Shown: positions 1 through 9,121 of the stretch, piece by piece
Layout: every line of letters starts with the position of its first letter
Numbering within the stretch: position 1 is the first letter of the stretch
The notes under the pieces: model-generated
Seen by the model: only the letters and a program-made list of their open reading frames with translations
Database searches by the model: none
Told to the model about the DNA's origin: nothing
Assembly: GCA_001801485.1 (NCBI GenBank)
Contig: MGXV01000008.1
Coordinates: 6,918-35,651 of the forward strand
Origin: Gammaproteobacteria bacterium RIFCSPHIGHO2_12_FULL_37_14
GTDB lineage: Bacteria > Pseudomonadota > Gammaproteobacteria > DSM-16500
Length of the DNA: 28,734 nucleotides
Direction: 5' to 3'
Program-made: the position numbers and the translations under genes

Positions 1-603
1 TTCAATTGGCCAAATTTACTGACATTGACTCGCATTTCAGTTGTTCCTCTCTTAGTGGTTTTTTATTATTTGCCCTATTGGTGGTCGCATCTGGCAGCAG
101 CAATCATTTTTATGATTGCCTCTATTACGGATTGGTTAGATGGTTATTTAGCGAGATACTTAAAGCAATCTACTAAGTTAGGTGCTTTTTTAGATCCAGT
201 AGCTGATAAATTAATGGTCTCAATTGCATTAATATTAATTGTTGCTGAGCCAACATTTCAATTTGTGAGTGTGCCATCAGTGGTCATTACGATACCTGCT
301 TTAGCCATTACTATTCCGGCTGCTGTGATCGTTGCTCGCGAAATAATTGTATCTGCTTTACGAGAATGGATGGCTGAAATTGGTCAACGTACCAGTGTCG
401 CTGTCACCAGTCTAGGTAAGGTTAAGACAGCAGTACAAATGATTGCTTTAGTGGTATTACTTTATTGCGATAGTAGTACACCGGCATTTTTTGTTTTTAC
501 AGGATATCTTTTTTTATATGTTGCGGCTGTGCTAACCATCTGGTCTATGTTGATTTATCTCAAAGCGGCATGGATTCAGCTTCTCTCTACTGATACTAAC
601 TAA
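1..603 (+). CDS. pgsA: CDP-diacylglycerol-glycerol-3-phosphate 3-phosphatidyltransferase, 5' end cut by window
   Basis: PgsA makes phosphatidylglycerol phosphate from CDP-diacylglycerol and glycerol-3-phosphate at the inner membrane, the committed step to phosphatidylglycerol and cardiolipin. The CDP-alcohol phosphotransferase signature is complete from about base 130: DWLDGYLAR, then eight residues, GAFLDPVAD. The reading frame is open from base 1 and already matches the PgsA N-terminus (FNWPNLLTLTRISVVP), so the true start lies just left of the window and the TTG at 25 is not the start. Several hydrophobic segments fit a multi-helix membrane enzyme. Compared with the E. coli protein as I remember it, there is an extra stretch before the VAREIIVSALREWMAE segment, reading VITIPALAITIPAAVIV, which looks like a short internal duplication. 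The pgsA, tRNA-Gly, tRNA-Cys, tRNA-Leu order is the same as in E. coli. Confidence 0.95.
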   Translation, partial: FNWPNLLTLTRISVVPLLVVFYYLPYWWSHLAAAIIFMIASITDWLDGYLARYLKQSTKLGAFLDPVADKLMVSIALILIVAEPTFQFVSVPSVVITIPALAITIPAAVIVAREIIVSALREWMAEIGQRTSVAVTSLGKVKTAVQMIALVVLLYCDSSTPAFFVFTGYLFLYVAAVLTIWSMLIYLKAAWIQLLSTDTN

Positions 604-649
604 AATAGTTAAAATGAGACATTCTGATTAATTTCTTGCTGAAAACCGC

Positions 650-677
650 TTGACATACTTGGTCGCAGAGATAGAAT
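650..677 (+). promoter_or_regulatory. sigma70-type promoter of the tRNA cluster
   Basis: A consensus -35 box TTGACA (650-655) is followed after 16 bases by TAGAAT (672-677). Transcription would start near 684, giving a leader of about 105 bases before tRNA-Gly, to be removed by tRNA processing. The boxes are seen; use as the tRNA promoter is inferred from position. The 604-790 interval holds no convincing gene. Confidence 0.6.
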
Positions 678-790
678 GACTCGTCGTGATCAGTAGGTTA
701 TTTTTAATATTTGCTATCGCAGTCACGTTTCCTTTTAAGAAGGCGACAGCTGATTTTAAGGCCATGGCAAATGGTACGAATGGAAATTTT

Positions 791-866
<76 letters not shown>

Positions 867-889
867 TATAATTAGTTATAAGTATCAAT

Positions 890-960
890 GGCTGGGTGGC
901 AGAGTGGTTATGCAGCGGCCTGCAAAGCCGTGGACGCCGGTTCGATTCCGACTCCAGCCT
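890..960 (+). tRNA. tRNA-Cys (anticodon GCA)
   Basis: The acceptor stem GGCTGGG pairs with TCCAGCC, including one G-T pair. The anticodon loop CTGCAAA gives anticodon GCA, and the T-loop contains TTCGATT. The length of 71 bases fits bacterial tRNA-Cys. The bases after the discriminator are CAA, so the CCA end is not encoded and would have to be added by tRNA nucleotidyltransferase. It lies 23 bases after tRNA-Gly and is probably co-transcribed with it. Confidence 0.96.
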
Positions 961-979
961 CAATATCAGCATATTAGAT

Positions 980-1064
980 GCCCGGGTGGCGGAACTGGTA
1001 GACGCAAGGGACTTAAAATCCCTCGGGACCAAATCCCGTGCCGGTTCGATTCCGGCCTCGGGCA
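980..1064 (+). tRNA. tRNA-Leu (anticodon TAA)
   Basis: The acceptor stem GCCCGGG pairs with CTCGGGC. The anticodon stem GGGA/TCCC encloses CTTAAAA with anticodon TAA, which reads UUA and UUG. A long variable arm (CGGGACCAAATCCCG) marks it as a class II tRNA, as expected for leucine. No CCA is encoded after the discriminator A. It is the third tRNA of the Gly-Cys-Leu cluster. I see no clear terminator hairpin before fdxA. Confidence 0.96.
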
Positions 1065-1173
1065 TGTTCTATAAATAGCCAGGGATTAACGTAGATTACT
1101 GCATATAGATTACATATAATTTAGTTTCCGCAATTTACTGCAGGAACGTTAGCTATGGGGGTTGCCTAAGGGT

Positions 1174-1512
1174 ATGACATTCGTAGTTACTGAAAAATGT
1201 ATTCGTTGCAAATATACTGATTGCGTTGAAGTTTGTCCCGTAGATTGTTTTTATGAGGGGCCAAACTTCCTTGTTATCAATCCGGATGAGTGCATTGATT
1301 GTGCCTTGTGTGAACCGGAATGCCCAGTCGATGCAATTTATTCTGAAGACGACTTACCTCAACAATACCAACCATTTTTACAGTTAAATGCTGAACTAGC
1401 CGAACAATGGCCAGTCATCACTCGAAAAATTGATGCGCCTCCAGATGCCGATGAATGGGCTAAGATTGATCAAAAAATGACATATCTTGAAAAAGAATGG
1501 CCAAAAAAGTAA
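1174..1512 (+). CDS. fdxA: 7Fe ferredoxin FdxA
   Basis: This is a 112-residue soluble electron carrier with one [3Fe-4S] and one [4Fe-4S] cluster. The cysteine pattern of the family is complete: C9, C17, C21 and C25 in the first half and C40, C43, C46 and C50 in the second, in the segments CVEVCPVDC and [11 protein letters not shown]. The length and the C-terminal extension rich in Glu, Trp and Lys fit the Azotobacter FdI/FdxA class. The ATG at 1174 is chosen because family members begin MTFVVT; the upstream in-frame TTG at 1162 adds four unlikely residues. The upstream purine run TAAGGG is unusually close to the ATG, so translation may be modest. The redox partner cannot be told from the neighbours. 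Confidence 0.95.
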   Translation: MTFVVTEKCIRCKYTDCVEVCPVDCFYEGPNFLVINPDECIDCALCEPECPVDAIYSEDDLPQQYQPFLQLNAELAEQWPVITRKIDAPPDADEWAKIDQKMTYLEKEWPKK

Positions 1513-1564
1513 AATTTTGCAACATGCCTTACTTCAGGATAGAGAATGTTTGGAAAGAGTAGCA

Positions 1565-2221
1565 GTGAAAATTATAGCCTTTGATACTTCCTCCATTGCT
1601 TGCTCAGTTGCTTTGCTCAATGGCGAGGATATTCTATCTATTAATAAAATAAGCCCAAAGCAACAAACAAAATTCATTTTACCAATGATAAAAGAACTTC
1701 TTGATGCTTCATCCATTACGCTTACTCAATTAGATGCTATCGCTTATGGTTGTGGTCCAGGGAGTTTCACAGGAATTCGTATTGCAAGCAGCGTTGCGCA
1801 AGGTTTGGGATTGGCAGCAGGTTTGCCGATTATCCCCGTATCTTCATTGGCGGCACTAGCACAAACTGCTTATTTGAATGATCGATGGGGAAATTTGCTG
1901 GTGGCCGTTGATGCGAGAGGTAATCAGATTTATTTTGCGGTCTATCAAGTAAACTCCGTAGGTTTGGTTGAGTTAGTCGGAAAAGAAAAAATTCTAACAT
2001 TTGATGAGGAATGGATACCTGCTGAAGGCAATTGGTATGGTGTAGGGGATGGATGGTGTCGGTATGAAAATACACTATCAGTCGAACGTAAATTACAATT
2101 AACAGCAATTAATTCATCACTTTACTCAAGTGCTCATGCTATATTGAAACTTGCTGAAAATAAATTTGCTCAAAGATTATGGGTTGAAGCTTCACAAGCT
2201 AGCCCGTACTATTTACGTTAA
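1565..2221 (+). CDS. tsaB: tRNA threonylcarbamoyladenosine biosynthesis protein TsaB
   Basis: TsaB is the scaffold partner of TsaD and TsaE in the t6A37 modification of ANN-decoding tRNAs in the cytoplasm. The protein has the ASKHA-fold start KIIAFDTSSIACSVALLNG and the highly conserved glycine motif CGPGSFTGIRIASSVAQGL at about residues 61-79. The C-terminal half is variable, as usual. Its 218 residues are close to the usual family length. I chose the GTG at 1565 because it places KIIAFDTS at the N-terminus and has the ribosome site GGAAAGAG at 1552-1559, five bases away; the ATG at 1487 overlaps fdxA and adds non-homologous residues. About 90 bases without a gene follow before the dehydrogenase. 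Confidence 0.93.
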   Translation: MKIIAFDTSSIACSVALLNGEDILSINKISPKQQTKFILPMIKELLDASSITLTQLDAIAYGCGPGSFTGIRIASSVAQGLGLAAGLPIIPVSSLAALAQTAYLNDRWGNLLVAVDARGNQIYFAVYQVNSVGLVELVGKEKILTFDEEWIPAEGNWYGVGDGWCRYENTLSVERKLQLTAINSSLYSSAHAILKLAENKFAQRLWVEASQASPYYLR

Positions 2222-2313
2222 TGCTTGATGCTCAACGTGGTGACAGGCCAGGCAAAGAAAATGAACTGGTGCAAGTAAATACTAGCATTTAGACGAACAA
2301 AGCGAGAGTCAAT

Positions 2314-5300
2314 ATGACAGATACTAATAATAGTGAATGCCAAAATATCATTAACCAGCTTTGTGATTATATAAAAAATCACGAGTCACATAAGAAAGCA
2401 GACTTGCTTGAAACCTTTGCTCAACGATATTTTTTATCTTCATCAGTAGAAGATTTGAAAGAACGTTCCATTGAAGAACTATATGCCATCCTTCTTTCTC
2501 ATTGGAAACTCATCAATCAGCGCTTAGCGGGTGAAGCAAAAATTTGTGTATTCAATCCATCTTTAACAAAAGACGGCTGGGAATCAGCGCATACCATCGT
2601 ACAAATTTCACATGATGATTTACCTTTTTTGGTTGATTCGACTCGCATGGTAATCAACCGATATGGTTATCAAATCCATTTTATTCTTCATTTTGGTGGT
2701 TTGAAGGTTAGACGAAATCATCATCATATTAGTCAATTTTTACCACCCAATTCAACGGAAAAAGATGTTTTATCGGAAGCACCTATTTATATTGAAATTG
2801 ATCGTTTAATTGATGAAGAATCGATGCATGCTTTGAAGGAGGATATCGAGCGTGTGCTTGGCGATGTCAGATTAGCTGTGGTTGATTGGCGTAAGATGGT
2901 GGATAGGGTTGAAGAATGTTTAGATGATCTAGAACATCGACCCCCAGCTCTTGATCCTGCAGAAATTGTCGAATCGCGTGATTTTTTACATTGGCTAATA
3001 AATAATAATTTTACTTTTTTAGGTTCGCGTGATTACAAATTAATTGGTGACGGTGTGAATCGTGCGCTACAAATCGTTCCAGGATCAGGTTTGGGAGTAT
3101 TACGCGATGAAACCTATACAGCATCTTCTAAAAGTTATTCAGAATTACCTCCGCAAGCGCGAAAGATGGCACTTTCCAAAAACATCTTGATTATTGCGAA
3201 AACGAATACTATCTCTACTGTACATCGAGATGCCTATACCGATTATATAGGAGTCAAACGATTTAACGAGAAAAGTGAATTGATAGGTGAGCGTCGATTT
3301 ATAGGTTTATACACATCAGTTGCTTATCATTCTAGTCCTAGGCAAATTCCATTTTTAAGACATAAAGTAGATAAAGTATTGCAACGTTTGGGTTTCCCGC
3401 CAGATAGTCATGATGGTAAAGAAGCGGTGCATATTCTTGAAACATTACCACGTGATGATTTGTTTCAAGCTAGTTATGAGGAATTGTTCGATTTAACTCT
3501 AGGTATTATACAATTAAAAGAACGTAAGCGCGTTCGATTGCTTATTCGACGCGATGCTTTTTATCGTTACTTTTCCTGTTTGGTATTTGTTCCTCGGGAA
3601 GTTTTCACCACGGATTTAGCTAATGACATGATGGATGTCTTAATGGAAGCATTTAAAGGCATGGAAAGTTCTTTTACTACTTATTTCTCTGATTCAGCAT
3701 TGGCGCGCATTCATTTTCTTGTGCGAGTTAATCCAAAAATTTCGATTGATTATAATGTTTCTCAAATTGAAAAAAAATTAGCAGCCATCGCTCGTTCTTG
3801 GTCAGATGAATTAAAAGAACAATTAATTAATTTTTATGGCGAAGCAAATGGATTGAAATATTATGTTAAATATAAGAAGGCTTTTCCTGCAAGCTATACA
3901 GAGCACACTTCTCCTCGAGAAGCGCTCGATGACATTGAAGTAATTGAAACGCTGAATCAAGAAAATCAATTAGGCATGCTGCTTAACCGATTGAATGACA
4001 GTAATGTTTTAAGTTTAAAACTTTTTCATGCGGAACAAACCATCATCTTGTCAGATGTATTACCAATTTTAGAAAATATGGGATTACGAATTATCGGTGA
4101 AAGGCAACATGAAATAAAATTAAAAGATAAGCAATTGATCTGGATTAATGATTTTGACATGACTTATGCAGTAAATAAAGACATTAATATCAATGACATC
4201 AAAGATATTTTTCAAGAAGCATTTAGTAAGCTTTGGTTTGGAGAGGCAGAAAATGACGGTTTTAATCGCTTAGTTCTCAAATCTAAACTCACTTGGCAAG
4301 AAACAGCCATGTTGCGTGCTTATACTAAATATTTAAAACAGACGGGCTTTACTTTTAGTCAAAGTTATATTGAAGAAGCTTTAGTGAATAATTCTGATAT
4401 TACTCAATCGTTAGTAAAACTATTTAAGTATCGTTTTGATCCTGAGCATCAACGTGTCGATTCATCAGCGCTGATTGCTGAAATCGAACAGTTATTAGAT
4501 ACCGTTGTCAGTCTTGATGAAGATAAAATTTTACGACGTTTGTTAGAAGTTATTCAGGCGACGATACGAACTAACTATTTTCAAAAATCTTCTTCAGATA
4601 AAGCAAAATCCTATTTCTCATTTAAGCTTGATCCGGCATTGATCTCAGATTTGCCCTTACCTAGACCTAAATATGAAATTTTTGTTTATTCTCCGCGTGT
4701 AGAAGGCGTGCATCTTCGTGCTGGTAAAGTAGCGCGAGGAGGATTGCGTTGGTCGGATCGTCGAGAAGATTTTCGTACCGAAGTATTAGGTTTGATGAAA
4801 GCCCAACAGGTGAAAAATACGGTGATCGTTCCTGAAGGTGCAAAGGGAGGCTTTGTTGTCAAGCAGACACAAACCTTAGAAATGAGTCGTGATGAGTATA
4901 TGAAAGAGGTTATCAATTGTTACTCAACGTTTGTCAGTGGTTTGTTAGATGTAACGGACAATCTTAAAGATGGTGTCATCATTCCACCCAAAGATGTTGT
5001 TCGCTATGACGAGGATGATCCTTATCTAGTGGTGGCTGCTGACAAAGGAACAGCAACTTTCTCAGATATTGCGAACAGTATCGCAGAACAATATGATTTT
5101 TGGTTAGATGATGCTTTTGCTTCAGGTGGTTCTACTGGTTACGACCATAAAAAAATTGGTATTACGTCACGCGGAGTATGGGTTTCTGTCAAACGTCATT
5201 TTCGGGAACTTGGTATCGACCCTGAAAAAAATAATTTTACCGTCGTGGGTATTGGTGACATGGCTGGCGATGTATTTGGTAATGGCATGTTACTTTCTAA

Positions 5301-7146
5301 ACATATTCAGTTGCTAGCAGCTTTTAATCATGTCCATATTTTCTTAGATCCAGATCCGGATCCAGAGAAAAGTTATGCTGAACGAGAAAGATTATTTAAC
5401 TTACCTCGTTCGACATGGATGGATTATAACCCAGATTTAATTTCAGCTGGTGGCGGTGTTTTTAATCGCTCTGCAAAAGCAATTAAACTTTCTCCAGAAC
5501 TCAAACAATTTTTAAATTTGAAGAAAGATACAATCGTTCCTAATGAACTTATCCGTGCCATCTTAAAAGCGCCTGTTGATTTAATTTGGAATGGCGGCAT
5601 TGGAACGTTTGTCAAAGCTACTGATGAATCGCAAGCTGATGCTGGGGATAGAACGAATGACAATATTCGTGTTGATGCTACTGAGTTGGGTGCAAGAGTG
5701 GTTGCTGAAGGTGGGAATTTAGGCATGACTCAGCTCGCTCGCATTGAATATTCTCTGCAAGGGGGTATTGTCAATACAGATTTTATTGATAATTCTGCTG
5801 GTGTGGATTGTTCCGATCATGAGGTTAACATCAAAATTTTACTAAATAGTTTAGTGACCAAAGGTGAAATGACGAAAGATCAGCGGAATAAACTATTAGA
5901 AAGAATGACTAACGAAGTTGCAGAATTGGTACTACTCGATAATTATGAACAAACGCAAATGCTGAGCTTGGAAACATCTGTGGCACAACAAACAACAGAT
6001 CTTTTGCGTTATTATATTAATGATTTAGAAAAATCAGGGCGCCTTGATAGAAAACTTGCTTGTTTACCCGATGATAAAATGCTCATTGAGAGAAAAACAA
6101 ATAACAAACCTTTAACACGCCCAGAAATTGCTATGTTGATGGCTTATTGTGAAATGTATTTGAAGCAAGATATTTTATTGACTGATGTACCTGAAGATTC
6201 TTATTTTGAGCAATATTTACTTGCAGCTTTTCCTAAGCCGCTACGAGTTAAGTATTCTTCATTAATGAGAGAGCATAGTTTGCGTCGAGAAATTGTGGCG
6301 ACACAATTATGTAAAGGCATTACTGATCGGATGGGAATTAATTTTGTTGATCGATTACAACGAGAAACGGGTGCTTCACTGGCATTTATTATTCGTTGCT
6401 TTGCTGTTTCTCAACATGTTTTTTCTATGGAAGATCTTTGGCAACAGATTACAGCTTTAGATTATAAAGTGGATGCTAATGTACAATATCAGATGACGTT
6501 ACAAATTTATTACCTGATTCGTCGAGCAACACGTTGGTTTTTGCGTAATCGAAAATCATCCATTGAAATTCAAGAGACTATCGATAATTTTTTACCTTCT
6601 GTAACGGAATTAGTTAAAGATTTACCTGATTTATTAGATGATCCAGATAAAGAAGTATTTAATGTGGCCGTAGAGTATTTAACCGAACAACGTGTTCCGA
6701 TAAAATTGGCTAAACATATTGTCATTTATAATACTTTATTTACTTCGCTTGATATTATAGAAGCTGCAAAAAAATATGGATTTGATTTGAAAGATGTTGC
6801 TAGAACTTATTATATTTTAGGCAATCGTCTTGAATTAAATTGGTTGAGAGGATTGATGAATTCCTATAATGTTGAAAATCAATGGGATGAATTAGCCCGA
6901 GCAGGTTTTCGCGATGACCTTGATCGAGCGCAGCATAAATTAAGTATTAGAGTGTTAAGCATGAAGGGAAAAAATGCAAAAGAAATGAGTATTGAGCAAC
7001 GCATTGATATTTGGATTAATCGCTATCAGTTTTTGATAGAACGTTGGCAAAAATTGCTTGCTGATATCAAAAGCAGTGATACAGTTGCTTTTGTAACTTA
7101 TTCAGTCGTGTTGAGGGAGTTATTTGATTTTGCGCAAGCAGCATAA
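2314..7146 (+). CDS. NAD-specific glutamate dehydrogenase, large (about 180 kDa) class
   Basis: The enzyme oxidatively deaminates glutamate to 2-oxoglutarate with NAD and feeds amino-acid carbon into the TCA cycle, a typical route for amino-acid-using Legionellales. At 1,610 residues it is full length for the large bacterial class known from Streptomyces and Pseudomonas. A long N-terminal regulatory part holds ACT-like segments (for example LPFLVDSTRMVINRYGY near residue 105). The catalytic core begins near residue 808 with GGLRWSDRREDFRTEVLGL and the lysine-containing VPEGAKGGFVVK. DKGTATFSDIAN lies near 910. The dinucleotide-binding VVGIGDMAGDVFGNGML lies near 976. The ATG at 2314 follows GCGAGAG. 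The stop lies 13 bases before the next gene, so the genes to its right may be co-transcribed. No frameshift is seen. Confidence 0.96.
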   Translation: MTDTNNSECQNIINQLCDYIKNHESHKKADLLETFAQRYFLSSSVEDLKERSIEELYAILLSHWKLINQRLAGEAKICVFNPSLTKDGWESAHTIVQISHDDLPFLVDSTRMVINRYGYQIHFILHFGGLKVRRNHHHISQFLPPNSTEKDVLSEAPIYIEIDRLIDEESMHALKEDIERVLGDVRLAVVDWRKMVDRVEECLDDLEHRPPALDPAEIVESRDFLHWLINNNFTFLGSRDYKLIGDGVNRALQIVPGSGLGVLRDETYTASSKSYSELPPQARKMALSKNILIIAKTNTISTVHRDAYTDYIGVKRFNEKSELIGERRFIGLYTSVAYHSSPRQIPFLRHKVDKVLQRLGFPPDSHDGKEAVHILETLPRDDLFQASYEELFDLTLGIIQLKERKRVRLLIRRDAFYRYFSCLVFVPREVFTTDLANDMMDVLMEAFKGMESSFTTYFSDSALARIHFLVRVNPKISIDYNVSQIEKKLAAIARSWSDELKEQLINFYGEANGLKYYVKYKKAFPASYTEHTSPREALDDIEVIETLNQENQLGMLLNRLNDSNVLSLKLFHAEQTIILSDVLPILENMGLRIIGERQHEIKLKDKQLIWINDFDMTYAVNKDININDIKDIFQEAFSKLWFGEAENDGFNRLVLKSKLTWQETAMLRAYTKYLKQTGFTFSQSYIEEALVNNSDITQSLVKLFKYRFDPEHQRVDSSALIAEIEQLLDTVVSLDEDKILRRLLEVIQATIRTNYFQKSSSDKAKSYFSFKLDPALISDLPLPRPKYEIFVYSPRVEGVHLRAGKVARGGLRWSDRREDFRTEVLGLMKAQQVKNTVIVPEGAKGGFVVKQTQTLEMSRDEYMKEVINCYSTFVSGLLDVTDNLKDGVIIPPKDVVRYDEDDPYLVVAADKGTATFSDIANSIAEQYDFWLDDAFASGGSTGYDHKKIGITSRGVWVSVKRHFRELGIDPEKNNFTVVGIGDMAGDVFGNGMLLSKHIQLLAAFNHVHIFLDPDPDPEKSYAERERLFNLPRSTWMDYNPDLISAGGGVFNRSAKAIKLSPELKQFLNLKKDTIVPNELIRAILKAPVDLIWNGGIGTFVKATDESQADAGDRTNDNIRVDATELGARVVAEGGNLGMTQLARIEYSLQGGIVNTDFIDNSAGVDCSDHEVNIKILLNSLVTKGEMTKDQRNKLLERMTNEVAELVLLDNYEQTQMLSLETSVAQQTTDLLRYYINDLEKSGRLDRKLACLPDDKMLIERKTNNKPLTRPEIAMLMAYCEMYLKQDILLTDVPEDSYFEQYLLAAFPKPLRVKYSSLMREHSLRREIVATQLCKGITDRMGINFVDRLQRETGASLAFIIRCFAVSQHVFSMEDLWQQITALDYKVDANVQYQMTLQIYYLIRRATRWFLRNRKSSIEIQETIDNFLPSVTELVKDLPDLLDDPDKEVFNVAVEYLTEQRVPIKLAKHIVIYNTLFTSLDIIEAAKKYGFDLKDVARTYYILGNRLELNWLRGLMNSYNVENQWDELARAGFRDDLDRAQHKLSIRVLSMKGKNAKEMSIEQRIDIWINRYQFLIERWQKLLADIKSSDTVAFVTYSVVLRELFDFAQAA

Positions 7147-7159
7147 GCAAGGAATGAGT

Positions 7160-8056
7160 ATGTCTACGACTAAACATTCAGAAATAAATAGGGCTACGTC
7201 TAAATTCATCGAGATTGATGGATCGAAAATGCACTATACGGAAGCAGGGCAAGGGGATCCTATTTTATTTCTCCATGGCGTGCCAACATCATCTTATTTA
7301 TGGCGAAATATTGTTACGTATCTTGTTCCACTTGGTCGTTGCATTGCTCCTGATTTAATTGGTTTTGGTTTATCAGATAAGCCTGATATTCACTATTCTA
7401 TCACCGATCATATTTATTATATTGAAAGCTTTATTAAGTTAATGAAGCTTAAAAAAATTATTTTAGTGATGCATGGATGGGGATCAGTGATAGGCTTACA
7501 TTATGCTACCCATAATGAAAGTAATTGCAGAGGGTTAGTTCTATATGAGGCTTTTCTACGGGCTTTAGATAATCAAGATATGTCTTTACCATTAGGTGAA
7601 CAACTATCTGAGTTTGCCGAACAGGAAAGTGAAATCGATTTAATGGGAAGTGGAATTTCTTTTGTGGATAAAATTATGCCGCAAATTATTATGCAACCAT
7701 TAGCAACAGAAACGATGAATTATTACCGTCAGCCATTTATACAAACTGGAACGGCAAAACCGATTGTGCAATATTTCCGAGAATTATCTGATCAGGACAA
7801 TACAAGCAAAATTAATAAATTAATATCGAGTTATTCTAAAAAATTAACTCATTCACAGGTGCCTAAACTTTTGCTTTATTCGCTGCCTGGTTTTATTACT
7901 ACAGTAGCAACAGTCATGTGGGCCAAAGAGCATTTACCTCATATAGAAGTCGTTGAGCTTGGAGAAGAATTACATCTTGCTCAAGAAACATCGCCACAAT
8001 TAATGGGCGAGGCCATTAGTGTTTGGATGCAAGGCATAGAAAAGGGAATGCAGTGA
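7160..8056 (+). CDS. haloalkane-dehalogenase-like alpha/beta hydrolase lacking the nucleophilic Asp
   Basis: The 298-residue protein is clearly built on the haloalkane dehalogenase/Renilla-luciferase framework: HGVPTSSYLWRNIV, RCIAPDLIGFGLSDKPD, then MHGWGSVIGLHYA and a C-terminal LHLAQETSPQLMGEAISVWM. In active dehalogenases the first motif is HGNPTSSY and the nucleophile motif is HDWGS. Here the Asn is Val41 and the Asp is Gly106 (codon GGA). The tryptophan beside it (W107), the acid candidate E130 and the catalytic-type His of LHLAQE are kept. It is therefore unlikely to dehalogenate by the known covalent mechanism; a pseudoenzyme or altered chemistry are both possible. I chose the ATG at 7160 because AAGGA (7149-7153) is then six bases away; the ATG at 7154 would abut it. 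The stop codon overlaps the asd start (TGATG). Confidence 0.85.
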   Translation: MSTTKHSEINRATSKFIEIDGSKMHYTEAGQGDPILFLHGVPTSSYLWRNIVTYLVPLGRCIAPDLIGFGLSDKPDIHYSITDHIYYIESFIKLMKLKKIILVMHGWGSVIGLHYATHNESNCRGLVLYEAFLRALDNQDMSLPLGEQLSEFAEQESEIDLMGSGISFVDKIMPQIIMQPLATETMNYYRQPFIQTGTAKPIVQYFRELSDQDNTSKINKLISSYSKKLTHSQVPKLLLYSLPGFITTVATVMWAKEHLPHIEVVELGEELHLAQETSPQLMGEAISVWMQGIEKGMQ

Positions 8057-9102
8057 TGTCTACCTATTCTGTTGCTATCGTTGGTGCGACTGGTCTGGTG
8101 GGAGGAGCATTACTGGCATTACTTGAAGAGAGAAAATTTCCGATTAAAAATTTATATTTAGTTGCCAGTCAACAATCAGTTGGTAAATTGCTTGAATATC
8201 GTCAGCAATCTTTAGCAGTTTGTGATTTGGCGACTTTTGACTTTCATCAAGCGGATATTGCTTTTTTTTGTGTTGGCAATGACTTAGCTGCAGCATATAT
8301 ACCAAAAGCGACAGCAGCGGGTTGTATTGTGATTGATAAAAGTTATTTTTATCGAAATCATCCAGATGTACCATTGATTATTCCAGAAGTTAATCTTCAT
8401 GCATTAGCTGATTACCGTAAATTGAAGATTATTGCTAGCCCGAATTGTAATACCATTCCGATTGCCGTAGGGATAAAAGCTATTTATGATGCTGTTGGAA
8501 TTGAGCGAATGAATATTGCCACTTATCAATCAGTTTCGGGAACAGGTAAAGATGCAATCCTGGAGTTGACTGATCAAACTAAGCAATGGCTTGCTAATGA
8601 AGTCATTCAACATAAAGTATATTCACAGCAAATTGCTTTCAATGTGTTGCCTCACATCGATGATTTTCAAGAAAACGGTTATACCCGAGAAGAAATGAAA
8701 ATGGTATGGGAAATTCGTAAAATTTATAATGATGATAAGTTAGCAATTAATCCGACTGCTGTGAGAGTTCCAGTATTTTGTGGTCATGCTGCCTCCGTTC
8801 ATCTTGAAACAAAATCTAAAATTACGACGGAGCAGGCTATACAATTACTATCACATGCGGAAGGTGTGAAAGTCATGACAGGGGAATATCCCTATCCTAC
8901 GCCTGTCAATGATGCTGCTGGAAATGATTTGGTATATGTTGGCCGGGTACGCGAAGATATTTCACATCAACGAGGGTTAAACCTTTGGATTGTAGCTGAT
9001 AATCTGCGTAAAGGCGCTGCTTTGAATGCGATTCAAGTAGCCGAGTATTTAATTAAGGATTATTTGCAGGGAAAAGTCGATAAGGTTAAGACAGGCCAGT
9101 AA
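8056..9102 (+). CDS. asd: aspartate-semialdehyde dehydrogenase
   Basis: Asd reduces aspartyl phosphate to aspartate semialdehyde with NADPH, at the branch to lysine/diaminopimelate, threonine and methionine; it is needed for peptidoglycan. The 348-residue protein shows the NADP-binding VAIVGATGLVGGALL at residues 6-20, the catalytic cysteine C131 in ASPNCNT, the substrate-side Gln in YQSVSGTGK, and the RVPVFCGHAASVHLE segment with its His. The active-site cysteine argues for a working Asd and not the inactive USG-1 paralogue. The start overlaps the preceding stop by one base and has AAAGGGA upstream. The order asd, fimV-type gene, truA is a known gammaproteobacterial arrangement. Confidence 0.94.
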   Translation: MSTYSVAIVGATGLVGGALLALLEERKFPIKNLYLVASQQSVGKLLEYRQQSLAVCDLATFDFHQADIAFFCVGNDLAAAYIPKATAAGCIVIDKSYFYRNHPDVPLIIPEVNLHALADYRKLKIIASPNCNTIPIAVGIKAIYDAVGIERMNIATYQSVSGTGKDAILELTDQTKQWLANEVIQHKVYSQQIAFNVLPHIDDFQENGYTREEMKMVWEIRKIYNDDKLAINPTAVRVPVFCGHAASVHLETKSKITTEQAIQLLSHAEGVKVMTGEYPYPTPVNDAAGNDLVYVGRVREDISHQRGLNLWIVADNLRKGAALNAIQVAEYLIKDYLQGKVDKVKTGQ

Positions 9103-9121
9103 CTTTTTAGATGAGGTAAAC

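Noticed and set aside
25..27. TTG as the start of pgsA
   Set aside because: The frame is open to base 1 and already shows PgsA-like residues before it, so the start is outside the window.
1487..1564. Longer tsaB start at the ATG inside fdxA
   Set aside because: It adds residues unlike the family; the GTG at 1565 has a ribosome site and the exact TsaB N-terminus.
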